Below are positions 7,429-16,679 of a stretch of DNA of 64,000 nucleotides, in pieces. The stretch is from a bacterium. GTDB taxonomy: Bacteria; Bacteroidota; Ignavibacteria; Ignavibacteriales; Ignavibacteriaceae. Position 1 is the stretch's first letter. Each line of letters begins with the position of its first letter. The notes beneath the pieces are model-generated. The model did no database searches and was not told where the DNA came from. It was given only the letters and a program-made list of their open reading frames with translations. Location of the stretch: positions 310,001 to 374,000 of the forward strand of contig JADJWC010000001.1 of the NCBI GenBank assembly GCA_016716565.1, written 5' to 3'. Position numbers and translations under genes: made by a program.

Positions 7429-9654
7429 ATGAGTTTTAAAATAAACTGGACTAAAATAGATGAAGCACCTCTTTTAGCAAGTTATTCCCTACTTCCTATA
7501 CTTAAATCTTTTACAAAAGGCTCCGGAATAGAAATTGTTGAAAAAGACATTTCTCTGGCCGGGAGAATAATCGCAAACTTTCCTGATAATCTTTCCCAAG
7601 AACAAAAAATCCCGGATTACCTAGCAGAACTTGGTGAACTTACCCAAAAATCGGAAGCTAATATTATTAAGCTGCCAAATATCAGCGCAACAATTCCCCA
7701 GTTAAAAGCAGCAATAAAGGAGTTGCAGGAAAAGGGGTATAAGATTCCCGATTATCCCGAGGAACCAAAGACAGAAGATGAAAAAAAATTAAAAGAAAGA
7801 TTTGCAAAAGTGCTTGGCTCTGCCGTAAATCCAGTACTAAGAGAAGGTAATTCTGATCGTCGTGCAGCGGCTTCTGTTAAAAAGTTTGCGCAGAAGCATC
7901 CGCACAAAATGATGAAATCATGGCCCGAATCAGGTTCAAAATGTCGCGTTGCTCATATGAGTCAAAAGGATTTTTTCGGTTCTGAAAAATCTATGACATT
8001 GCAAAAGGACGATGTCGTAAAAATTGAATTCGTCGATGCAAATGGAAATTTAACCGTGCTAAAAGAAAATCTTAAGCTTCTAAAAGATGAAGTAATTGAT
8101 GCGGCGGTTATGAACGTTAAGGAGCTAAGAAAGTTTTATGCTGAGCAAATTGAAGAGGCAAAAAAAGATAATATTCTTCTTTCGCTTCATCTTAAAGCAA
8201 CTATGATGAAGGTTTCCGATCCGATAATGTTTGGTCACGCTGTTTCTGTTTATTTCAAAGAGCCATTAGGGAAACATACACAAACTCTCAAGGAAATTGG
8301 TGCGAATGTAAACTATGGTATGATGGATATACTCGAAAAGCTGAAAAAACTTCCCGATGAAAAAAGAAAAGAAATAGAAGCGGCCATCAACAAAGTATAT
8401 GAGTATCAGCCCGAACTTGCGATGGTTGATTCGAGAATAGGAAAGACAAATCTTCACGTTCCGAATGATGTGATTGTTGATGCATCAATGCCTAATGTCG
8501 TGCGTGACGGAGGAAAAATGTGGAACAGAAAAGATGAACTGCAGGATTGTATCGCAATGATTCCCGACCGCAGTTATGCAACCATGTATAAAACAATTAT
8601 TGAAGACGCAAAAGAGAATGGTCAATTTGATCCCTCAACGATGGGTGCCGTTTCCAACGTTGGATTGATGGCAAAGAAAGCAGAAGAGTACGGCTCACAC
8701 GACAAAACATTTGAAGCGAAGTCTAACGGTGTCATCCGCATAGTTAATGGTGAAGGCAAAATTTTATTAGAACAGCAGGTTGAAACCGGCGATATTTTCA
8801 GAATGTGCCAGGCTAAAGACGAAGCGATAAAAGACTGGGTAAAACTTGCTGTCAACAGAGCAAGAGCTTCTTCTTCGCCGGCGATTTTCTGGCTGGATGA
8901 AAACAGAGCACATGACAGAGAAATAATCGCGAAGGTAAAAAAGTATTTACCAGAACACGACACAACAGGACTTGAAATTAAAATCCTGAAACCTGTTGAA
9001 GCTATGAAATACACTCTTGAAAGAACGAGGAAAGGGCTAGATACAATTTCAGTAACAGGGAATGTTCTTCGTGATTACTTAACAGACCTCTTCCCAATTC
9101 TCGAGTTAGGCACTAGTGCGAGAATGCTTTCAATAGTCCCGCTACTTAAAGGCGGCGGATTGTTTGAAACAGGTGCCGGCGGTTCAGCGCCGAAACACGT
9201 TGAGCAATTACTGAAAGAAAATCATATCAGATGGGATTCGCTCGGTGAATATTGTGCACTTGTTCCATCTTTTGAAATGATAGCGGAGAAATCCGGAAAT
9301 GAAAAAGCAAAACTGTTTGCCGAAACTCTTGACAAAGCAATACTTAAGTATCTTGAGAACGGAAGAATGCCATCACGAAAAGCAGGAGAGATTGATAACC
9401 GGGGAAGTTCATTCTATCTTTCTTTGTATTGGGCAGAAGCATTATCACAGCAAAATAAGAATGCTGAAATCAAATCTCGTTTTGAAAAAATTTATAAAGA
9501 GCTTTCTTCCAATGAAGAAAACATTATCAAGGATTTAATTTCTGTTCAGGGCAAACCGGTTGATATTGGCGGCTACTATTTGCCCGATGAGAAAAAAGCA
9601 ACTGATGTTATGCGTCCGAGCACAACGTTTAACAAGATAATTGATGGGATGTAG
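7429..9654 (+). CDS. icd: NADP-dependent isocitrate dehydrogenase, monomeric type
   Basis: The 741-residue protein has the length and signatures of the monomeric isocitrate dehydrogenase family. These include a start matching INWTKIDEAPLLASYSLLPI, SNGVIRIVNGEGKILLEQ, the NRARASSSPAIFWLDENRAH block and ETGAGGSAPKHVEQLL. It oxidises isocitrate to 2-oxoglutarate and carbon dioxide with NADP in the TCA cycle. A GTG twelve bases upstream is in frame, but the ATG at 7429 matches the family N-terminus better, and the GTGG there may act in ribosome binding. No other TCA gene is adjacent. Confidence 0.96.
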   Translation: MSFKINWTKIDEAPLLASYSLLPILKSFTKGSGIEIVEKDISLAGRIIANFPDNLSQEQKIPDYLAELGELTQKSEANIIKLPNISATIPQLKAAIKELQEKGYKIPDYPEEPKTEDEKKLKERFAKVLGSAVNPVLREGNSDRRAAASVKKFAQKHPHKMMKSWPESGSKCRVAHMSQKDFFGSEKSMTLQKDDVVKIEFVDANGNLTVLKENLKLLKDEVIDAAVMNVKELRKFYAEQIEEAKKDNILLSLHLKATMMKVSDPIMFGHAVSVYFKEPLGKHTQTLKEIGANVNYGMMDILEKLKKLPDEKRKEIEAAINKVYEYQPELAMVDSRIGKTNLHVPNDVIVDASMPNVVRDGGKMWNRKDELQDCIAMIPDRSYATMYKTIIEDAKENGQFDPSTMGAVSNVGLMAKKAEEYGSHDKTFEAKSNGVIRIVNGEGKILLEQQVETGDIFRMCQAKDEAIKDWVKLAVNRARASSSPAIFWLDENRAHDREIIAKVKKYLPEHDTTGLEIKILKPVEAMKYTLERTRKGLDTISVTGNVLRDYLTDLFPILELGTSARMLSIVPLLKGGGLFETGAGGSAPKHVEQLLKENHIRWDSLGEYCALVPSFEMIAEKSGNEKAKLFAETLDKAILKYLENGRMPSRKAGEIDNRGSSFYLSLYWAEALSQQNKNAEIKSRFEKIYKELSSNEENIIKDLISVQGKPVDIGGYYLPDEKKATDVMRPSTTFNKIIDGM

Positions 9655-9774
9655 TTAAAAGATTTAGATGACGTTTTGCAGCTTTTTGTTCAGGCGGATT
9701 TCAGAGCACAAAGTTCCAATCTTTGCGTCAACCCGCCAGAACACAAAACTCGTGTAATAGCTAGCTTATTTTGT

Positions 9775-10332
9775 TTATATAATTAATTGCCCATTAAAGT
9801 CAATTTTATACTTCCGGTTTTCCCAGTCGGTCGCCAAAATACAATTGTCAGTTATTATAAAATTCTCTTTGCCGTCTGATGTTGTAAAAATATCTGCACC
9901 ACTAAATTGCCATATAATTTTTCCGTCCTTGTCGAGTCGGCTTATTTGAAGCTCTCCGTGAACTAAATAGTCACTTTGCAGTTTGAAAATTTGAAAGCAA
10001 GTTGCTTGGTCAGCCCGTGTTCGCCATAATAATGTCAAGTCGGGAATCGATAAGCAAAAAATAGTATTTGAGCAGCAAACTAAAAGTCTGTCATTTTCAA
10101 TTATGGTCGAAGTTTCGTGAATACCTGTTCCACCACCAATAGAACCAATAACGGCACTTTTTATTAGCGTATCATTCAGAAAGGTTTTTACTCCCCAAAT
10201 TGTTGGAAAATAATATTCAGATTTGTCGAAGTAAACAAAATCGTATTTGTTTACATTATCAGCCGAACTTTCTGTAAAAGCTTGGTCTGCATAAATGTCA
10301 ATGCGATATTTTTCTGTCGTATATTGTTTCAT
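9775..10332 (-). CDS. hypothetical protein with beta-propeller-like strands
   Basis: The 185-residue soluble protein has no signal peptide. It contains repeated beta-strand patterns ending in Trp or Asp motifs (PDLTLLWRTRADQ, KDGKIIWQF, DGKENFIITDNC) that resemble PQQ-type propeller blades. It is too short for a full propeller. Similar short proteins occur in the Bacteroidota, but I know of no assigned function. It lies alone between convergent icd and the SDR-DUF2867 gene, flanked by more GC-rich non-coding sequence (9660-9774), so recent acquisition is possible. Confidence 0.6.
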   Translation of the reverse strand: MKQYTTEKYRIDIYADQAFTESSADNVNKYDFVYFDKSEYYFPTIWGVKTFLNDTLIKSAVIGSIGGGTGIHETSTIIENDRLLVCCSNTIFCLSIPDLTLLWRTRADQATCFQIFKLQSDYLVHGELQISRLDKDGKIIWQFSGADIFTTSDGKENFIITDNCILATDWENRKYKIDFNGQLII

Positions 10333-10483
10333 CTAAAATTGATCTCAACCAGTTATTTACTGCAATAATAAACAACCAAACCAAAATTAGTAATTTTAAT
10401 GAGGTGAAGCTACCCATAAAGGAGTTTAAGTGTATGGGCTCTGATGAAGTTAAGTAGTTGTGGGAAGTTTCAAAATATTAAAA

Positions 10484-11926
10484 TCATTTGTGCTTAACAA
10501 TATTCTCCGCCATCCCATCAAACACAAAGTAATGAAACGGTAAAACAGAATACCAGTACAATCTTCCTAACAAACCCTTGGGACGGAAGGTTGCGGTTTG
10601 CTGAAGAAAGTTTTTGCCTGCTTTATTTATGATTTTGAACTCAAGCCAGGCTTCTCCGGGCAATTTCATCTCAGCGTAAAGAAGCAGTCTTTTATTTGAT
10701 TTGTCTGCAACGAGCACACGCCAGAAATCTAAAGTGTCTCCCGAATAAATTTCTAGTTTGTTTGTTCTTCCGCGTCTTAAGCCAACGCCGCCAATAAGTT
10801 TATCCAAAAAACCACGAATGTGCCACAGCCAGTCAGCATAATACCATCCGCGCTCACCCCCTATTGACCAGATGTTTTTTATCACTTGTTCAATACTCGT
10901 TGTAATTTCCTTTTCACGTTTGTCGGTAAAGCATCCGAAGGTTGGAACATTGATGTGTTCAAGCAGATCATCATTATTTGAACTTGAAACCAAAGAATCT
11001 TTCCAGCTCGAAACCACCTCGTTCTGTTCAATTCTTGTAAAAGCAAGACTAACTGCTTCCTTGTATGAGATTGATTTTATCTTCAGCATTTTTTCAAGAT
11101 CATTCGGTTTGCCAATAATCTCGATTTTCATGCTGTCCACAAGATTAACTGCTAATTTGTATGATGTTGCAGTCACAAAGTAAAGCCAGTAAGATGATAA
11201 TCGTGGTGTCATAACTGGAATGGTAAAAATAAAACGTTTTAGTTTTCGTACTTCTGCAAACTGCAGAAGCATTTCTTTGTAAGTAAGAATGTCTGGTCCG
11301 CCGATATCAAATGATTTGTTGTAAATCTCTTCACGAAGCAAAACTCCTGTCAGATATTGGATAACAGTTCTTATTGCAATCGGATGGTGTTTTGTATTCA
11401 GCCATTTCGGTGTGATCATTACAGGAAGCTTTTCAACAAGGTCGCGGATAATTTCGAAGGATGCACTTCCCGAGCCGACGATTATTCCTGCTCTTAGCAC
11501 AGTAACAGGTATCCCAGAACCGAAAAGGATTTCTTCAACATTTTTTCTTGAAGAAAGATGTTTTGAAAGCTTTTGCTTGTTCGTAATTCCACCGAGATAA
11601 ATTATCTGCTTGATATTCGTTCCGGTTACAAGTTTAATAAAATTTTTCGCCGATGCTTCTTCAAGTTTAGCGAATTCTGAAATGTTTGAGCTCATCGAGT
11701 GAATTAGATAATAAGCAGCATCGATATCTTTAATCGGAAAGTTATCGGGAGGATCTTTCAGAAAATCAATTTCAAATAAAGTTATCTTGCTCGTCTCAGG
11801 ATCAAAATCCGAATGAAACCTCTTTTTGTCTCTTACACAGCACACCACTTCGTGTCCATCTTTCAACAGGGAAGAAAGCAACCTTTTGCCAATGTAGCCG
11901 GTAGCGCCGGTTAGTAGTATCTTCAT
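10484..11926 (-). CDS. SDR NAD(P)-binding protein with C-terminal DUF2867
   Basis: The 480-residue protein joins an atypical short-chain dehydrogenase domain (GATGYIGKRL at residues 7-16; about 1-300) to a DUF2867 domain (about 325-475, containing GGERGWYYADWLWHIRGFLD, RRGRT, DTLDFWRV and FRPKGLLGRLYWYSVLPFH). This two-domain protein is common in bacteria and is often near lipid or pigment genes, but its reaction is unknown. The canonical SDR Tyr-x-x-x-Lys is not evident; the protein is NmrA-like in its N-terminal half. It is divergent from the SPFH operon. Confidence 0.85.
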   Translation of the reverse strand: MKILLTGATGYIGKRLLSSLLKDGHEVVCCVRDKKRFHSDFDPETSKITLFEIDFLKDPPDNFPIKDIDAAYYLIHSMSSNISEFAKLEEASAKNFIKLVTGTNIKQIIYLGGITNKQKLSKHLSSRKNVEEILFGSGIPVTVLRAGIIVGSGSASFEIIRDLVEKLPVMITPKWLNTKHHPIAIRTVIQYLTGVLLREEIYNKSFDIGGPDILTYKEMLLQFAEVRKLKRFIFTIPVMTPRLSSYWLYFVTATSYKLAVNLVDSMKIEIIGKPNDLEKMLKIKSISYKEAVSLAFTRIEQNEVVSSWKDSLVSSSNNDDLLEHINVPTFGCFTDKREKEITTSIEQVIKNIWSIGGERGWYYADWLWHIRGFLDKLIGGVGLRRGRTNKLEIYSGDTLDFWRVLVADKSNKRLLLYAEMKLPGEAWLEFKIINKAGKNFLQQTATFRPKGLLGRLYWYSVLPFHYFVFDGMAENIVKHK

Positions 11927-12025
11927 AAATCCTCAATAATTACCTTTAATAACAGCAATCTATTGTAAATAATTCAAAAACAGGGAAAATCTCAATTTTT
12001 TTAATATCAGGATACCATTATTAAA

Positions 12026-12072
12026 ATAGCACTTGATTTTTTGCTATCAATATGATATCATTACAATAGCAT
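12026..12072 (+). promoter_or_regulatory. repeat-rich control region of the SPFH/Arc operon
   Basis: The hexamer ATAGCA occurs at 12026 and 12066 and inverted (TGCTAT) at 12042, giving an inverted repeat with a ten-base spacer. A perfect TGATATCA palindrome lies at 12053-12060, and a third ATAGCA follows the SPFH gene at 12971. The site ends about 20 bases before the SPFH start codon. The third gene of the operon encodes an Arc-like ribbon-helix-helix protein. I infer autoregulation through these sites; the sequence shows only the repeats. Confidence 0.45.
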
Positions 12073-12092
12073 TTTCAAAAAGGAGTACAAAA

Positions 12093-12968
12093 ATGGAAAA
12101 AATAGCAGAAAAACCAGCAAATAAACTGAATGGTTTTCTAATGTTGTTCTTAACAATTGCCATCATGGCGTTAAGCATATATTTATTAATAATAGGTATT
12201 AACACCGAAGAACCTCAAATTCTGTGGGTTGTCATTCCCCTGATGATAATTTCGTTTTTAATGCTGTCGGGTTTTATCGTAGTTCAACCAAACGATTCAC
12301 GTGTTATAATATTATTTGGGAAATATACAGGAACAGTTCGGCAATCAGGTTTCTACTGGGTAAATCCATTCACAGTAAGGAAAAAGGTTTCGTTGAGAAT
12401 CAGAAATTTCAACAGCCAGAAAATTAAAGTAAATGATCTTCACGGAAATCCGATAGAGATCGGCGCGGTCATTGTGTGGAAAGTTATTGATTCGGCAAAA
12501 GCAGTATTTGATGTTGAGAACTATGAACAGTTTGTCGACATACAAAGCGAAACAGCAATACGAACCCTCGCATCAGAGTATCCGTACGATGTTGAAGAGG
12601 AAGATAAATCATCTCTGCGTGGAAGTCCGCAGGAGATAGCAGAGAGTCTGAAGAACACAGTGCAATCAAGATTAGAGGTTGCGGGTGTTGATATAATCGA
12701 AGCAAGAATATCACATCTTGCATACGCACAGGAAATTGCTCAGGCAATGCTGCGCAGACAGCAGGCACAGGCAATCATTGCAGCAAGAACTAAAATAGTT
12801 GAAGGTGCAGTTGGAATGGTTCAAATGGCGTTGAATGCTTTGAGCGAACAGAAAATCGTTACGCTTGATGAAGATAAAAAAGCGACAATGGTAAACAACC
12901 TGATGGTTGCACTTGTTTCTGAAACAGAAGCGCAGCCGGTAATCAATACAGGCACATTGTATCAATAA
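12093..12968 (+). CDS. SPFH/Band 7 domain membrane protein
   Basis: The 291-residue protein begins at an ATG ten bases after a perfect AAGGAG; an in-frame TTG at 12033 has no ribosome site and lies in the control region. Two hydrophobic segments (about 13-35 and 44-64) are followed by an SPFH domain (about 65-265: VVQPNDSRVIILFGKYTGTV, then RIRNFNSQKIKVND, EIGAVIVWKV, IQSETAIRTLASEYPYD). The C-terminal helix is rich in Ala and Gln (AMLRRQQAQAIIAARTK). SPFH proteins form membrane scaffolds that cluster lipids or proteases. It heads a three-gene operon with an unknown protein and an Arc-like repressor. Confidence 0.9.
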   Translation: MEKIAEKPANKLNGFLMLFLTIAIMALSIYLLIIGINTEEPQILWVVIPLMIISFLMLSGFIVVQPNDSRVIILFGKYTGTVRQSGFYWVNPFTVRKKVSLRIRNFNSQKIKVNDLHGNPIEIGAVIVWKVIDSAKAVFDVENYEQFVDIQSETAIRTLASEYPYDVEEEDKSSLRGSPQEIAESLKNTVQSRLEVAGVDIIEARISHLAYAQEIAQAMLRRQQAQAIIAARTKIVEGAVGMVQMALNALSEQKIVTLDEDKKATMVNNLMVALVSETEAQPVINTGTLYQ

Positions 12969-12978
12969 CAATAGCACA

Positions 12979-13491
12979 ATGAAAAAATTATCTGATTATC
13001 TAGGTGAAGAGCTAAAGATATTTCAATCCAGTATCTGGAAAAGAGAATTTGACCTTTTATCCGGTGATGAACTAATTGCAAAATTATCTTATCCAAAATT
13101 TTTTAGCGATCTGGCCGAATTAAAAACGGGTGACGAAGAGTTAGAATTCTACAGACCCAAATTTTTCAAGCGAGATGTTGATATAAGAAAAAAAGGATAT
13201 CAGAATCCTTTTGCTCACTTTAAAAATAATTTCTGGGGAAGGAAAGGCGTGCTGGAACTTCCACGCGGAGCCAGGCTAACAATGAAATTTGGTTTTTTCA
13301 AAAAGCAAGCGGAGATATATCTTGGTGAAAACGAATTACTCGTTTCAATGTTCAGTCGCTTTTCCCTGAAAGAAAGAAGTCAGATAATCATCGAAAAACG
13401 ATCAGACATAATTGATGAAAATCCATGGATTATTATGCTTGGATTTTATCTAGCCCAGTTGATGAAAAGAAACTCAGCAGCGGGGAGCTAA
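12979..13491 (+). CDS. hypothetical protein in the SPFH operon
   Basis: The 170-residue soluble protein starts ten bases after the SPFH stop. It is predicted to be mostly beta-strand: hydrophobic/polar alternation runs through DLLSGDELIAKLSYPKFF, GVLELPRGARLTMKFGFF and KQAEIYLGENELLVSMFSRF, ending in one amphipathic helix (WIIMLGFYLAQLMKR). A Tubby/LURP-one-like barrel is a possibility on strand pattern only. Its place between SPFH and the Arc-like gene suggests a shared job at the membrane. I do not recognise a named family. Confidence 0.65.
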   Translation: MKKLSDYLGEELKIFQSSIWKREFDLLSGDELIAKLSYPKFFSDLAELKTGDEELEFYRPKFFKRDVDIRKKGYQNPFAHFKNNFWGRKGVLELPRGARLTMKFGFFKKQAEIYLGENELLVSMFSRFSLKERSQIIIEKRSDIIDENPWIIMLGFYLAQLMKRNSAAGS

Positions 13492-13512
13492 TGATTAGAA
13501 AGAAGGAAAACG

Positions 13513-13716
13513 ATGGCTGAAAAGAAAAAATTTCTGTTAAGAATTGATGAAAATGTTCATGCCGCCCTAGAAAAATGGGCGGCAGATGATTTACGAAGTA
13601 TCAATGCGCAAATTGAATACTTACTTACCCAGGCACTTAAAAATTCAGTTAGATTAAAAAGTACCGACAATACCGAACCAATCAATCCTCCACCAGCTGA
13701 ACCCGGTGGAAATTAG
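13513..13716 (+). CDS. Arc-like ribbon-helix-helix DNA-binding protein
   Basis: The 67-residue protein has the ribbon-helix-helix core of the Arc/MetJ family: strand KKFLLRID, helix ENVHAALEKWAADDLRS and helix INAQIEYLLTQALKNS, then a Pro-rich tail. The core resembles the small regulators often found beside SPFH genes. A GAAGGA site precedes the ATG. It probably represses its own operon at the repeat-rich sites near 12026-12072. The stop lies three bases from the stop of the convergent HerA-like gene, leaving no room for a terminator. Confidence 0.85.
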   Translation: MAEKKKFLLRIDENVHAALEKWAADDLRSINAQIEYLLTQALKNSVRLKSTDNTEPINPPPAEPGGN

Positions 13717-13719
13717 TTT

Positions 13720-15276
13720 TTATTTTCGCCTTCTGGTTGAGCCGCCCAATCCAAGTACGCCCAAAATTCCTCTCGCAAGTTCTCTAACCACAGTGTTGCC
13801 AATCTGTCTTGTTGTTGAGCTCGTAAGAACTTTTTCAAAAGTACTTTTTTCTTCTTTTGGTCGTCCGCGAGGTTGTTTTGGAATTTCATACTTCGGTAAT
13901 GTAAACTCTTTTTCCCTTGCCGAAACTTCCAGCTTTCGATTTAACAGTTCATAAGCACTTTCTCTGTCGATCGCCTCATTATATTTTGGAACTAGTCGTG
14001 AATTTATAACTAATTCATCTATTTCCTCATTGGAAATAATATCCATTCTCGATTGGGGAGCTCTGAGTAAAGTTGCTGCAAGCGGAGTTGGAGAACCTTT
14101 TTCGTTTAAAGCAGTTATCGCTGCCTCACCAATTCCGAGAGAAGTTAACATTTCTTCTGTTTTATAATATTCTGATAACGGATAATTCTCAGCGGTAAGT
14201 TTTATCATTTGTCTGTCTTTTGCAGTGAATGCTCTCAATGCGTGCTGAACCTTCAATCCAAGTTGAGAAAGAACACTTGCAGGCACATCTGTTGGATTTT
14301 GTGTGCAGAAGAATATTCCAACCCCTTTCGAACGAATTAATTTTATTATGGTCTCAATCTGTTCGAGCAATGCCTTTGAAGCTTCTTTGAAAATCAAGTG
14401 AGCCTCATCAATAAAAATTACCAGTTTCGGTTGCGGCAGATCTCCTTCTTCCGGGAAAGAAGAATAAATTTCAGCAAGAAGCGAAAGCATAAACGTGGAA
14501 AAAAGTTTTGGCCTGTCTTGCAAATCAACAAGACGAATAATTGAGATAACTCCTCGGCCTTGTTCGTCGATCCTTACAAGATCATCAACTTCAAAAGATT
14601 TTTCACCAAAGAATTTTTCCGCGTCCTGCTGCTCAAGCTCAATCACTTTGCGAAGTATTGTTCCAACCGATGTGGTTGATATTGATCCATACTGTTTTTC
14701 AACTTCCTGTTTTCCTTCGTTGGAAATGAATTGGAGAACACGCTTGAAATCTTTTAAATCCAGCAGAGGCAAATGTGAATCATCACAGAATTTAAAAATG
14801 AGAGACACGAAACTCGACTGTGTATCATTAAGCTCAAGAATTTTGGAAAGAAGCACCGGTCCAAATTCAGAAACAGTTGCACGTAAACGAACTCCGTTCT
14901 CTTCTGAAAGCGAAAGTAGTTCTACCGGGAAACCGCTGGCAGCATACTGTAAACCTATTTTATTGTGTCGCTCTTCAATTTTCGGATTTATGGCTCCGGG
15001 TTTAGCGATTCCGCTGAAGTCTCCTTTGACATCCATCACCAGAACCGGGATACTTTTGGACGACATCTGTTCTGCAATTACCTGCAGAGTTTTGGTCTTC
15101 CCTGTGCCGGTTGCACCGGCAATCAATCCGTGCCGATTCAGTGTTTTTAGAGGGATATTTATAAATAAGTTGTTTACACATTCGCCCTCAAAGATTGCCC
15201 CGCCGAGAGTAAAGTAATCATCTTTGAACGAATAAGCGTTTTTCATTTCTTCAATAAATTTTTCTTTTGTGCTCAT
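13720..15276 (-). CDS. HerA/DUF853-type ATPase (YjgR-like)
   Basis: The 518-residue P-loop ATPase has a Walker A GATGTGKT at 54-61, followed by VLVMDVKGDFSGIAKPG, a Walker B of the form LVIFIDEAHLIF, and the downstream IFFCTQNPTDVP motif typical of HerA/FtsK-like DUF853 proteins. The C-terminus is basic (GGSTRRRK). The HerA clade pumps DNA, but the DUF853/YjgR branch has no settled role and is not linked here to NurA or to a defence operon. It is divergent from the Mpv17-like gene with 67 bases between starts. Confidence 0.92.
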   Translation of the reverse strand: MSTKEKFIEEMKNAYSFKDDYFTLGGAIFEGECVNNLFINIPLKTLNRHGLIAGATGTGKTKTLQVIAEQMSSKSIPVLVMDVKGDFSGIAKPGAINPKIEERHNKIGLQYAASGFPVELLSLSEENGVRLRATVSEFGPVLLSKILELNDTQSSFVSLIFKFCDDSHLPLLDLKDFKRVLQFISNEGKQEVEKQYGSISTTSVGTILRKVIELEQQDAEKFFGEKSFEVDDLVRIDEQGRGVISIIRLVDLQDRPKLFSTFMLSLLAEIYSSFPEEGDLPQPKLVIFIDEAHLIFKEASKALLEQIETIIKLIRSKGVGIFFCTQNPTDVPASVLSQLGLKVQHALRAFTAKDRQMIKLTAENYPLSEYYKTEEMLTSLGIGEAAITALNEKGSPTPLAATLLRAPQSRMDIISNEEIDELVINSRLVPKYNEAIDRESAYELLNRKLEVSAREKEFTLPKYEIPKQPRGRPKEEKSTFEKVLTSSTTRQIGNTVVRELARGILGVLGLGGSTRRRK

Positions 15277-15343
15277 TGGCTGTACAATAATTATATATAA
15301 AAATTATTTGCTTAAATTTATCAAATAAAAATTTGTCATTCGA

Positions 15344-15871
15344 ATGAACTGGTATATTGAATTAGTTACTGCTCACCCAATATTAACAGCAGTGTTACAG
15401 TTTGCAATTCTCGGCACACTTGGAGATGCTGTTTCTCACTGGATTGTTAAAAGGAAAATATTCTCTCCATATGATGTTAAAACACTGATTCTGAAAATTA
15501 TTGAATGGTCAACTCTTGCAGTGATGATAAAATATGCATTCGTCGGATTTCAGGGTTTTGTTGATTCACTGATAGATCAAAATTATCTTCCACCGCTCAG
15601 CGGAATCGGCAGATCATTTGCCGTATCAACGCTGATGAATTTACAATTTGGTCCGTTCCTGGTACTAATGCACAGACTTTTAGATAACCTGATTGCAGGA
15701 AATCCAAACTGGAAAAATCTCGACAAAGGATTTTATTCCCTGTTATGGTTCTGGATTCCCGCACACACGATTACATTTATACTTCCAAAAGAATTTCAAA
15801 TTGGATTAGCCGCGCTTTGGTCGCTTGCATTGGGGATAATACTCGGCTTTTATAATAGGAAAACAACTTAG
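15344..15871 (+). CDS. Mpv17/PMP22-like integral membrane protein
   Basis: The 175-residue protein has about four membrane segments. Its motif order matches the eukaryotic Mpv17/PMP22 family: HPILTAVLQFAILGTLGDAV near the start, FGPF in the middle, and FWIPAHTITFILPKEF then a Trp-containing last helix (LAALWSLALGIILGF). Mpv17 proteins sit in organelle membranes and probably act as small channels. Bacterial relatives are sparse and uncharacterised. The 23-base gap to tag suggests one transcript. The family call is from motif order and is not certain. Confidence 0.6.
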   Translation: MNWYIELVTAHPILTAVLQFAILGTLGDAVSHWIVKRKIFSPYDVKTLILKIIEWSTLAVMIKYAFVGFQGFVDSLIDQNYLPPLSGIGRSFAVSTLMNLQFGPFLVLMHRLLDNLIAGNPNWKNLDKGFYSLLWFWIPAHTITFILPKEFQIGLAALWSLALGIILGFYNRKTT

Positions 15872-15894
15872 ACTAAAAAATTTAAAGGTAAAGA

Positions 15895-16473
15895 ATGAAG
15901 AACATTAAACGCTGTCCCTGGCCTTCTGATGATCAATTGATGATCAAGTATCATGATAAAGAATGGGGCGTCCCGCTGCACAACGACAGGAAGCTTTTCG
16001 AATTTCTAATACTTGAAGGATTTCAGGCAGGATTAAGCTGGCGAACAATTCTTTATAAAAGAAAAAATTTCAGAAAAGCATTTGATAATTTTGATTTCAA
16101 TAAAGTGGCAAAGTACGACAGAAAAAAAATCAATTCACTTTTGAAGGATGCTGGAATCGTCAGGAACAGATTAAAGGTTGAAGGGGCCATTATAAACGCC
16201 AAAGCCTTCCTGCAGGTAAGGAAAGAATTTGGAACATTTGATAAATACATCTGGGGCTTTGTTGATGGGGAACCAATTCAGAACAAATTCAAATCACTAA
16301 AAGAGCTTCCGGCGAGAACAGAACTGTCAGATAAAATTAGTGATGATTTGAGAAAGCGAGGCTTCAAATTCGTAGGCTCGACAATTGTATATGCTCATAT
16401 GCAGGCCACAGGAATGGTGAATGATCACATTATTGAATGTTTCAGAAATAGGGAAGTTAAAAATTTGGAATGA
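15895..16473 (+). CDS. tag: DNA-3-methyladenine glycosylase I
   Basis: The 192-residue enzyme shows the Tag signature: CPWP with zinc ligand Cys7, YHDKEWGVP with His20, EGFQAGLSW at 41-49, which holds the base-recognition Glu and Trp, and the C-terminal zinc ligands His178 and Cys182. It excises 3-methyladenine from alkylated DNA in base-excision repair. A TAAAGG ribosome site precedes the ATG. It follows the Mpv17-like gene by 23 bases. No other repair gene is adjacent. Confidence 0.96.
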   Translation: MKNIKRCPWPSDDQLMIKYHDKEWGVPLHNDRKLFEFLILEGFQAGLSWRTILYKRKNFRKAFDNFDFNKVAKYDRKKINSLLKDAGIVRNRLKVEGAIINAKAFLQVRKEFGTFDKYIWGFVDGEPIQNKFKSLKELPARTELSDKISDDLRKRGFKFVGSTIVYAHMQATGMVNDHIIECFRNREVKNLE

Positions 16474-16679
16474 AATTTTATTAGTTACTTTCATCCGTTA
16501 GACACGCCGAAATTCATACAGAATAATTTCCGCTCAACACAAAATTATATTTATTGTTTTTCCGGAAGTTTATATTTTCACCCTAAAAAATTGATCAAAT
16601 AGAAACATGAACAACTGTACAGATGGGGAGTAAATAAATATCTCAGGTAACTTATAAATATCAAAAAGGAGTAGATAGT

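Noticed and set aside
8622..9014. 130-codon frame antisense to isocitrate dehydrogenase
   Set aside because: It lies wholly inside a conserved enzyme gene on the other strand and has no motif.
12033..12092. Upstream TTG start for the SPFH gene
   Set aside because: It would translate the operator-like repeats and the ribosome site. The ATG at 12093 follows a perfect AAGGAG.
14495..15217. 240-codon frame antisense to the HerA-like ATPase gene
   Set aside because: It is a shadow of a well-supported gene on the other strand. Ser/Arg-rich content is what the complementary codons give.
13720..15276. HerA-like ATPase as part of a HerA-based defence system
   Set aside because: No NurA, SIR2 or DUF4297-type partner lies beside it, and it matches the DUF853/YjgR housekeeping-like branch.
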